A DNA stretch of 7,271 nucleotides. Origin: Pseudomonadota bacterium. GTDB taxonomy: Bacteria > Bdellovibrionota > Oligoflexia > Oligoflexales > Oligoflexaceae. Below, piece by piece: positions 1 to 5,815 of the stretch. Within the stretch, counting starts at the first letter, position 1, and each line of letters begins with the position of its first letter. Where the stretch lies: positions 1 through 7,271 of the forward strand of contig JAKQGS010000040.1 of the NCBI GenBank assembly GCA_029556045.1, given 5' to 3'. A program made the position numbers and the translations under genes. Below the pieces are notes generated by a model. That model searched no databases. It was not told the origin of the DNA and was given only the letters and a program-made list of their open reading frames with translations.

Positions 1-183
1 AGGGGGACGAATATTTGTTGGGGTGTGTGTGAAAGTTAACCTGATTGGCTCAGAAATCTTGTTGGGATGGAGGGTGATGGGATATTCGGACGGCAAGACG
101 AGACCCAAATGAATTAGGATCGATGCCACCAGGGGCAGGTAAAAGTGTCTTGGGACATGTCTCGACCTGTTATAAGTCCTCAA
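1..183 (-). CDS. TonB-like energy transducer, N-terminal part (runs off left edge)
   Basis: Reading the minus strand from a TTG at 183 gives 61 uninterrupted codons to the window edge. The peptide has a basic N-terminus (RTYNRSRHVPRHF), one hydrophobic helix (LPLVASILIHLGLVL, about residues 16-30) and then a stretch ending PIRLTFTHTPTNIRPP. This order, a short basic head, a signal-anchor helix containing an S..IH motif, then a P-I-x-(V/L)-T segment leading into a proline-rich region, matches the start of TonB proteins, which sit in the inner membrane with ExbB/ExbD and power outer-membrane receptors. The start is inferred: no in-frame ATG exists, but a GTGAGGAG-like ribosome site lies 3-5 nt before the TTG. 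A GTG further in would cut into the helix. It follows the barrel gene at 271-1311 on the same strand, about 87 bp downstream, so the two may be co-transcribed. Only the N-terminus is seen, so the family call is tentative. Confidence 0.5.
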   Translation of the reverse strand, partial: MRTYNRSRHVPRHFYLPLVASILIHLGLVLPSEYPITLHPNKISEPIRLTFTHTPTNIRPP

Positions 184-270
184 TTTCTCCTCACTGGTAA
201 CCGCCGACTTTCTTTTCTGAGCTGTGGTGTCAAGGCGGCCGTCGACCGTAGGATTTTGAGAGAGATTTGC

Positions 271-1311
271 TTAAAAATATACCGCCGCAAAATACTTCCC
301 AGAAACATGACCAACCTCGTATTTGAGGTCTTCGTGCCTAAAGTCCAATTGTTCTACACTTCCATGAAAGCCACAACCCCAGTTTTCGGTTCTATATCCG
401 ACTCCCAGATCGCCGCTCAGTCTTAGACCCAATTTCACCTCGTCATCGATAGCGATGAGTGCAATACCCATATCATTGGCGAAACTTAAATAAAAATTAT
501 TGTGAGTGAGGCTCAGCCCGTATCCTGGACCAAACTTTACGGCGGTGATTCTCAGACTTTTTTTTGAATTTTGAAAGGACTGACCGTTAAAAGTGACATC
601 ATCGAGAAATGATTGGTCGGAAACCAATTCATGACGCGATGCCCCGAACGACAGGAGTAAACTGGCTCCATTTTTTGTCTGGATGCGAGATAATTCTGTA
701 AAGGTTCCGGGATTGTAATTGTTGGGAGCAAACAAGTATGCGCCGTTTACCACCATGGTGGTAAGTCTTCCATTTTTGAGGGCGTGCGACCGATCATAGT
801 TCGGTGACTGACCCAGTTTAAAATCTCGAAATATTCCATCACTTCTCGAAAAAATGGTTTTCACATTCCAATTTCCATAGGTTCGGTGGACTGTAAGATC
901 GATCGTTCTAGACTCTCCGGTCGAGTCTGAGTACACACCTCCTTTGGTGGAAAAACTTAGACCAAAAGTGTAACCATCTATCAAGAACATCGGGCCTAAA
1001 CGCATCGCGTTATTGTTACTTATTTCGACAATCTCGTCTCCACCATCCTTTATCAGAATGTCCTGCTTTGAACCATCCCAAGAAAGTCCAAGAGAATAAG
1101 GGGATTTAACTTCTTCGTGGCAAGTTGCATCGTCTTTTCTAAGGCATGGAAAATAAGGTTCGATCGCGTTAAGAAATGGGTCAAATTTCTCTCCAGAAGT
1201 CTCATCAGAATTTCCAGAGCCTACGAATACACCAATATTGGCGAGGGCAAGTTGAGAGTAAATTGTAAAAAGAAAGGCAATGGTTAGTTTTTGGGGTCCA
1301 CCGAATGGCAT
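271..1311 (-). CDS. Predicted outer-membrane beta-barrel protein, DUF4421-like
   Basis: The 346-aa product begins with a signal peptide: a short polar start with one lysine (MPFGGPQK), a hydrophobic core about residues 9-23, and a likely signal-peptidase site after A24 (ALA|NIG). The mature protein is rich in alternating polar/hydrophobic strands with Gly, Asn, Ser and aromatic residues, and ends in a terminal Phe (FAAVYF), as barrel proteins recognised by the BAM machinery do. The layout recalls DUF4421 proteins: LGPMFLIDGYTFGLSFS, then a strand-rich segment with SDGIFRDF, then NGAYLFAPNNY, then a segment ending in a GYR.. strand. That family match is from memory of its pattern and not certain. 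Two cysteines (PCLRKDDATC) near residues 56-64 could form a periplasmic disulfide. The start is supported by TAGGAG nine bases upstream (about 1321-1326). Its function is unknown. A TonB-like gene follows on the same strand. The region is more A+T-rich than the genes from 1772 on. Confidence 0.8.
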   Translation of the reverse strand: MPFGGPQKLTIAFLFTIYSQLALANIGVFVGSGNSDETSGEKFDPFLNAIEPYFPCLRKDDATCHEEVKSPYSLGLSWDGSKQDILIKDGGDEIVEISNNNAMRLGPMFLIDGYTFGLSFSTKGGVYSDSTGESRTIDLTVHRTYGNWNVKTIFSRSDGIFRDFKLGQSPNYDRSHALKNGRLTTMVVNGAYLFAPNNYNPGTFTELSRIQTKNGASLLLSFGASRHELVSDQSFLDDVTFNGQSFQNSKKSLRITAVKFGPGYGLSLTHNNFYLSFANDMGIALIAIDDEVKLGLRLSGDLGVGYRTENWGCGFHGSVEQLDFRHEDLKYEVGHVSGKYFAAVYF

Positions 1312-1529
1312 CTTTTGAATCTCCTACAGAAGTCGTTGCGTCGGCGGTCCAGTGCAATATTAAAGCCAATGCGGAATAAGATGGTAAGTGGCCGAAATTC
1401 TATAGACAAGTGTTAAAGCCTGGCACTCAATCTATTTCAATGGAAAGTCTCACTAAGTCACACATGTGTTTTTCTAGATACATCATGAGGTGAAAACTGA
1501 TCTGGGACTGACGGTGTGACATGCCCAGG
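1312..1529. other. Intergenic stretch without a recognisable gene
   Basis: This A+T-rich stretch lies upstream of the minus-strand barrel gene and must hold its promoter, but no convincing -35/-10 pair stands out. The only site supported is the ribosome-binding sequence next to the barrel start. The octamer TTAAAGCC occurs twice (about 1361 and 1414), and a GTCACAC/GTGTGAC pair lies at about 1457 and 1514; both are short enough to be chance. No tRNA, long ORF or protein remnant was recognised here. Confidence 0.5.
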
Positions 1530-1564
1530 CTTACAGATTGGGAATTGGATTCCCAATCTGTAAG
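1530..1564. repeat. Perfect 16-bp inverted repeat with 3-nt loop (hairpin)
   Basis: The arm CTTACAGATTGGGAAT (1530-1545) is followed by a TGG loop (1546-1548) and its exact reverse complement (1549-1564). Pairing stops at the next base on each side. There is no run of T after either arm, so it is not a classical intrinsic terminator, although a stem this long could still stop or pause transcription from both sides. It lies 18 bp before the first ATG of the AAA_14 ATPase remnant at 1583. It may therefore be a leader element of that gene, a site for a protein, or part of the mobile unit that brought the gene. Confidence 0.9.
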
Positions 1565-1582
1565 GGTTGATTTAAGCTATTG

Positions 1583-1741
1583 ATGTTACAGCAAGAAAAA
1601 TTACACCAACATTAAAACGTCTCGCTCAGCGTTATCCAGTCGTCACTTTAACGGGGCCTCGGCAGTCGGGAAAAACAACACTTTGCAGGACATACTGGTA
1701 GCGAACAATTCAAGCTCACCCATGCCATAGCGCAGTCATAT
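1583..1741 (+). pseudogene. Remnant of an AAA_14/DUF4143-type ATPase gene, internally deleted and frameshifted
   Basis: Two pieces of one protein family sit side by side in different frames. In the frame of 1591-1701 the translation reads ARKITPTLKRLAQRYPVV then TLTGPRQSGKTTLCR. This is the standard N-terminus of AAA_14/DUF4143 ATPases with its Walker A motif (G-P-R-Q-S-G-K-T, codons 1654-1677), and it stops at TAG 1699-1701. From about 1694 the next frame reads TGSEQFKLTHAIAQS, which matches the later sensor-region motif of the same family (normally LTGSxxFxLxxxISQSLAGR). It diverges after 1738 and stops at 1748-1750. The residues that usually separate the two motifs (Walker B and surroundings) and the whole C-terminal half are missing. 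The only ATG, at 1583, is out of frame with the Walker A piece and would need a small indel. The gene is dead. Intact relatives are widespread, often multi-copy genes of unclear function. Confidence 0.78.
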
Positions 1742-1771
1742 ATAAGCTAAGCTTTTTGCAAATGCTCCCAA

Positions 1772-3085
1772 CTACTCGCCAGCCATAGCTTCCTTCTGCC
1801 CCTGCTCCCAGTCCACAAATCGCAGCAATATCATTCCCACCAGAAAGAAGAGCGCCACCGCCAGAATGCTGAGGCGGCTGCCACCTGTCATTTGTCCGAT
1901 CAGGCCAAACATAAGGGGTCCAAATATTCCGGCAAATTTGGAGCTGACACTGAAGAACCCAAAAAACTCAGCCGAGCGTTGCTTGGGAACCATGGTGGCA
2001 AACATCGATCGGGACAATGCCTGGCTTCCCCCTTGGACCATGCCCACTCCCAGAGCCAGGATCCAAAACTGCCAGGCATGCTGCATGTAAAAGGCCAGGA
2101 TGGTGATCAGCAGATAGATCGTCAGGGAGAGATAGAGTCCCGTTTTTGTGCCGATGCGATCAGCTAAAAGTCCGAACAGAAAGGAAAACGGCACGCCGAT
2201 AAATTGCACCAACAAAATGGCGCCGATGAGGTCGGTGGTCCCAATGCCGACCTCTTTGCCGTAGATGGTGGCCATTTTAATGATGGTGCCGATGCCATCG
2301 TTATAGATCCAGAAGGCCAGCAGAAAAATGAAGGCCTGGCGATACTGACGAAATCCCCGGAGCGTATGGGCCAGGGAACTCAGTGACCCCAGAAGCCTTT
2401 GACCAAAGGACGCTAATGGCTCTAACGCCTGACCGTTGGTGGGCTCAGGCACGTGGCGCAGGAGGGGGATGGTGAACCAAAGCCACCAGATGCCCACACT
2501 GATAAACGATAGACGAACAGCCATTCCCTTGTCGGGGATGCCAAATTTTTCAGGCATCATGATCCAGGCTAGGTTGATGGCCAGGAGCACACCACCTCCC
2601 AGATATCCAATGGCATATCCTGCGGTCGACACCCGATGGATTTCACGCCGGGAGGCGATATGGGGGAGAAGGGATTCATAAAAAATATTGGCGGCGGAAA
2701 AGGCTATGTCCCCCACCACAAAGGCAATGGCGGCCCAAACCCAATCTCCCTCCGTCACCAGATAGAGGGACATAGAGGCCACAGCGCCCACGATGGTGGA
2801 CCAACGCAGGTATTTCTTTTTGGCCCGCGCCTGGTCCGCCATGATGCCGAGAGAAGGCGACATCAGGGTGGCGATGGCCAGAGCCAGACTGGCAATATAG
2901 CCCCAATAGGCGGTGCGCAGATGGGGGGCGAGATTCGCCGCGGCCACATCGGCAAAATAGGTGGGGAGGACCGCCGCCATGACGGTGGTGGCAAAAGCCG
3001 AATTGCCACAATCGTAAAGGGCCCAGGCCCGCAGTTCCTTGCGGTCAAGCCCCAGCCGGTTCCAAAAGGTGGTGACGGCTCCCAT
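1772..3085 (-). CDS. MFS transporter, UMF1 (Atg22-like) family
   Basis: This is a 437-aa inner-membrane protein with about twelve hydrophobic segments split by a central polar loop (about residues 210-248). Family marks are visible. W21-A-L-Y-D-x-x-N-S-A30 opens the first helix (the family usually has W where this protein has C26). A loop 2-3 motif lies at about 80-91 (GIMADQARAKKK) and its second-half counterpart at 305-316 (GLLADRIGTKTG). YNDGIG is at 261-266, and QALSRSMFATMVP then AEFFGFF at 355-378. UMF1 members are presumed secondary transporters; the substrate is unknown and context does not suggest one. The ATG at 3085 is chosen because GGGGGA lies five bases upstream and the family start fits here. 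A longer in-frame extension to 3529 would add about 148 non-family residues and overlap the divergent gene. No clear terminator follows the stop. Confidence 0.9.
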   Translation of the reverse strand: MGAVTTFWNRLGLDRKELRAWALYDCGNSAFATTVMAAVLPTYFADVAAANLAPHLRTAYWGYIASLALAIATLMSPSLGIMADQARAKKKYLRWSTIVGAVASMSLYLVTEGDWVWAAIAFVVGDIAFSAANIFYESLLPHIASRREIHRVSTAGYAIGYLGGGVLLAINLAWIMMPEKFGIPDKGMAVRLSFISVGIWWLWFTIPLLRHVPEPTNGQALEPLASFGQRLLGSLSSLAHTLRGFRQYRQAFIFLLAFWIYNDGIGTIIKMATIYGKEVGIGTTDLIGAILLVQFIGVPFSFLFGLLADRIGTKTGLYLSLTIYLLITILAFYMQHAWQFWILALGVGMVQGGSQALSRSMFATMVPKQRSAEFFGFFSVSSKFAGIFGPLMFGLIGQMTGGSRLSILAVALFFLVGMILLRFVDWEQGQKEAMAGE

Positions 3086-3090
3086 AATTT

Positions 3091-3096
3091 TCCCCC
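3091..3096 (-). promoter_or_regulatory. Ribosome-binding site fixing the UMF1 transporter start
   Basis: On the minus strand GGGGGA is followed by AAATT and then the ATG at 3085. The five-base spacing and the match of the following residues to the family N-terminus make this the start, rather than ATGs farther upstream in the same open frame. Confidence 0.65.
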
Positions 3097-3209
3097 ATCG
3101 TGCTGTTTTTTCTACCTTAACAGGGGGCGGGCGGAGATGAAATAACATTCGATTGTTGAGTAAAAACAAGCGGTAAGCATGTCCCCCTGGGACCTTGATA
3201 TTTGAGGAC

Positions 3210-3238
3210 TTGTCGGGATGCCATGAATTCGCTATGAG
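3210..3238 (+). promoter_or_regulatory. Possible sigma-70 type promoter for the plus-strand operon
   Basis: TTGTCG (3210-3215) and TATGAG (3233-3238) are separated by 17 bp, about 45 bp before the start of the 224-aa gene. Each hexamer matches four of six consensus bases. It lies in the 198-bp divergent gap between the transporter and the oxidoreductase operon. This is a pattern match only; no operator was recognised. Confidence 0.3.
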
Positions 3239-3283
3239 GATCCCTCGAAACCGAGAAATGACAGCGGACGAAGCAGGAGATGG

Positions 3284-3958
3284 ATGTTCATGACCAGGGG
3301 TTGGCGGTTGGCAGTGAATGCTGCGTTTGAGTTGATAGAAGCGGCCGGTTTGGTGGTTTGTCTGATTCTCGTCAAGCCGATTATGCTTTTTCGTCACTTG
3401 AATCGGCTTAAAAAAGTAGGGCGAAACTTTCGCCTGCTGTTTTCCCGCGGCCTCATCGCCAGCGCCATGCGTGTGGTGATCGACCGTGCCCTGGGCAATA
3501 ACGAACTGGCAGCGGGAACCCTCAGCCATCTTTTAAACCAGTTGGAACGGGAAACCATTCCCACTGATCTGCAGGACCCCATGCATGGGATGATGACGGA
3601 TTTTTATACGGCCCTGGTGCGTCTATACCTGGCGGCGGGCCGGATCGATGATGCCACCCATGCGATCGTGCGGGCCACCCATCACCTGAAGACAGAAATG
3701 CTACCGGACTTTCCCGATTTTAATGTGCGCATCGCCCATATCGTGAAAGCCGGCATTGCCGCTGGCAAACTTCTGGAGGAAGGTGGCCTTGCGACTCTGA
3801 TGGTCAAACACGGCGCCGAGCCAGTGGTGGGTGCTCCTGCCCAAACCCCTCCTCGTCCGCGACTCAGTCGCCGGAAACCACTGGAGAAAATCTCGCCGCA
3901 GTCCGACGAATCAAAACGCGGTGTGGTGATCCCCTTTCCCGAGCTTCCCCTGCATTAA
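3284..3958 (+). CDS. Hypothetical protein, N-terminal hydrophobic helix and helical (TPR-like) body
   Basis: I do not recognise this 224-aa protein. Residues 17-36 (LIEAAGLVVCLILVKPIMLF) form one hydrophobic segment that could anchor it in the membrane. It is followed by a basic stretch (RHLNRLKKVGRNFR) that would stay in the cytoplasm. The middle (about 57-175) is predicted helical, and a piece at 106-136 (FYTALVRLYLAAGRIDDATHAIVRA, described in two parts because of length) has the A-G-R-x-D-D-A spacing of tetratricopeptide-like hairpins. The tail from about 180 is proline- and arginine-rich and probably disordered. AGGAGA at 3275-3280 serves either ATG 3284 (three-base gap) or, more comfortably, ATG 3290 (nine-base gap), so the true protein may lack two residues. 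It lies 54 bp before the oxidoreductase genes on the same strand with no terminator between, so co-transcription is likely. A role in that pathway is only inferred from position. Confidence 0.8.
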   Translation: MFMTRGWRLAVNAAFELIEAAGLVVCLILVKPIMLFRHLNRLKKVGRNFRLLFSRGLIASAMRVVIDRALGNNELAAGTLSHLLNQLERETIPTDLQDPMHGMMTDFYTALVRLYLAAGRIDDATHAIVRATHHLKTEMLPDFPDFNVRIAHIVKAGIAAGKLLEEGGLATLMVKHGAEPVVGAPAQTPPRPRLSRRKPLEKISPQSDESKRGVVIPFPELPLH

Positions 3959-4012
3959 TCCCATTGTGACTCCCCCGACTTCAGGATAAAATCCAGTGCT
4001 TTATCGAATCAT

Positions 4013-5806
4013 GTGCGGGGGTTCCTCAACGTGCCAAAAAAAGACACCAGTCATCCCGACTACTACCATAAGGTGGTGGATTGTCAGTGGGCCTGTCCGG
4101 CTCATACCAATGTTCCCGAATATATACGGTTGATCGCGCAAAAACGTTTTGACGATGCCTACATGCTGAATCGCGAGAGCAATGTTTTTCCGGGCATTCT
4201 CGGACGCATATGCGATCGTCCCTGCGAACCCGCCTGCCGGCGCGGTCGGGTGGACGAAAAACCGGTGGCCATCTGTCGCCTCAAACGGGCGGCCGCGGAT
4301 TTGCGGGGTGACATCACTGCCCGACTTCCGGCGATTCCCGTCCAAAAGAATGGCAAACGGGTCGCCTTGATCGGGGCGGGACCGGCGTCACTGACGGTGG
4401 CCAACGATCTGGCGCCGCTCGGTTATGAATGTGTGATCTTTGAAAAGCAGGTCAAGCTGGGAGGTGCCATGCGCGCCTCCGTGCCGGGATTTCGCCTGCC
4501 GGAAGATGTATTGGATGAAGAAATCGCCTATATCACCGAGCGGGGTGTTGAGGTGCGGGCCGGAGCAGCGGTGACCAGCCTCAAGGGTTTGTTGGCGGAC
4601 CGTTTTGATGCGGTTTTTGTAGGCTCCGGTGCTCCGTTGGGACGGGATCTCAAGATCCCCGGTCGTGACGACGTGGGGCAGCATGTCCATGTGGGATTGG
4701 ATTGGTTGGCCGGTGTTGCCTTCGATCACATTCAAAAAATTTCTCCCCGGGTTCTGGTGATCGGTGGTGGTAATACCGCCATGGATTGCTGCCGAACTGC
4801 CCGTCGCCTGGGAGGAACGGATGTTACGGTGGTAGCGCCAGAGGGGTTCCACGAGATGCTGGCCTCCCCCTGGGAAAAAGACGATGCGGTGGAGGAGGGG
4901 ATACCGATCCGCAATAACCTGCTGCCCAAATCCTTTGTGGTGGAAAACGGTAAGTTCAAGGGTGTTTTATTTGAACCGCTTAAGCAGTGTTACGATGCTG
5001 ATCGCCGCTGGAATCCAATTCCCAGTGGGGAGTCGCCGGTGCTGATTTCCTGCGATGAGGTGATCCTGGCGATCGGCCAGGATACAGCTTTTCCGTTTAT
5101 TGAACGGGATTTAATGCAGTTTGATGAGCGCAATCGTCCGGTGGTGAACACCACCACCTTTCGATCCACCCATCCGCAGGTCTTTTTCGGTGGCGATGCC
5201 GCCTTTGGTCCCAAAAATATTATTTGGGCGGTGGCGCATGGTCATGAGGCGGCGGTGTCGATTCACCTGTCTTTGAATGGGCAGGACCTGATGTATGATC
5301 GCCCTGAGAACGGGATGAATCTCATCAGCCAAAAAATGGGTTTGCATGAATGGAGTTACAAGAACGATTATTCCGGCCTGAACCGACAGGCGGTGCCGCA
5401 TATCGATCTTAAATCCCGTTTTGAAGACCTCCACAAAGAGGTGGAGCTGGGGTTTGACCTCAAGCTGGCGATGCAGGAAGCCCAGCGTTGTCTGAACTGT
5501 GATGTGCAAACGGTATTTACAGAAAAACTTTGCATCGAATGTGACTCCTGTGTCGACATCTGTCCGCTGGACTGCCTCACCATGACGACAGATGGCACCG
5601 ATCAGGAGATTGCCGCCCATATGACAGCGCCGCGCCTGTCGTTGGACCAACCGCTTTATGTATCCGGAGCCTTGCCATCCACCGGTCGGGTGATGGTGAA
5701 GGACGAGAACCTATGCGTCCATTGTGGCCTATGTGCGGAGCGCTGTCCGACGGGGGCGTGGGATATGCAAAAATTCATTTTACAACGACCCCATGCAGGC
5801 GGGTGA
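4013..5806 (+). CDS. GltD-like FAD/NAD(P) oxidoreductase with C-terminal 2[4Fe-4S] ferredoxin domain (KorC-type)
   Basis: The 597-aa protein has three parts. (1) A GltD-type N-terminal Fe-S domain with C24-x3-C28 and C67-x3-C71-x3-C75. (2) A two-dinucleotide-binding flavoprotein core: FAD site G121-A-G123-P-A-S with acidic E144 at the end of the second strand, nicotinamide site G251-G-G253-N-T-A256, and a late FAD-contacting G393-G-D395. (3) A ferredoxin domain with C507/C510/C513/C517 and C568/C571/C574/C578, preceded by an extra C493-x2-C496. It lies just upstream of a KorA-type subunit and probably passes electrons between the 2-oxoacid oxidoreductase and NAD(P)H, as proposed for KorC of Thauera aromatica. 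Annotation pipelines may call it glutamate synthase small subunit, but no large subunit is nearby. No ATG fits. The start is GTG 4013 or GTG 4031; the latter has GGGGG (4017-4021) nine bases upstream. The position that normally holds Arg-Arg after the second beta-strand of the nicotinamide site reads A-P-E here. Confidence 0.9.
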   Translation: MRGFLNVPKKDTSHPDYYHKVVDCQWACPAHTNVPEYIRLIAQKRFDDAYMLNRESNVFPGILGRICDRPCEPACRRGRVDEKPVAICRLKRAAADLRGDITARLPAIPVQKNGKRVALIGAGPASLTVANDLAPLGYECVIFEKQVKLGGAMRASVPGFRLPEDVLDEEIAYITERGVEVRAGAAVTSLKGLLADRFDAVFVGSGAPLGRDLKIPGRDDVGQHVHVGLDWLAGVAFDHIQKISPRVLVIGGGNTAMDCCRTARRLGGTDVTVVAPEGFHEMLASPWEKDDAVEEGIPIRNNLLPKSFVVENGKFKGVLFEPLKQCYDADRRWNPIPSGESPVLISCDEVILAIGQDTAFPFIERDLMQFDERNRPVVNTTTFRSTHPQVFFGGDAAFGPKNIIWAVAHGHEAAVSIHLSLNGQDLMYDRPENGMNLISQKMGLHEWSYKNDYSGLNRQAVPHIDLKSRFEDLHKEVELGFDLKLAMQEAQRCLNCDVQTVFTEKLCIECDSCVDICPLDCLTMTTDGTDQEIAAHMTAPRLSLDQPLYVSGALPSTGRVMVKDENLCVHCGLCAERCPTGAWDMQKFILQRPHAGG

Positions 5807-5815
5807 AGAAGATTT

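Noticed and set aside
145..426. Plus-strand 93-aa ORF
   Set aside because: Lies opposite the barrel and TonB-like genes, has a GTG start and no recognisable protein features; read as an antisense shadow.
1530..1564. Hairpin as a standard rho-independent terminator
   Set aside because: The stem is perfect, but neither side is followed by a T-run, and it precedes a gene start rather than following a stop.
2636..3145. Plus-strand 169-aa ORF opposite the transporter
   Set aside because: Gly/His/Arg-rich translation typical of an antisense frame of a G+C-rich membrane protein gene.
3086..3529. Extended N-terminus of the UMF1 transporter up to an ATG at 3529
   Set aside because: The extra 148 residues do not look like any transporter segment, overlap the divergent 224-aa gene, and a good ribosome site precedes the family-typical start at 3085.
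4013..5806. Glutamate synthase small subunit (gltD)
   Set aside because: The core is GltD-like, but the added C-terminal ferredoxin domain, the neighbouring KorA-type gene and the lack of a large subunit in the window fit a 2-oxoacid oxidoreductase partner better.
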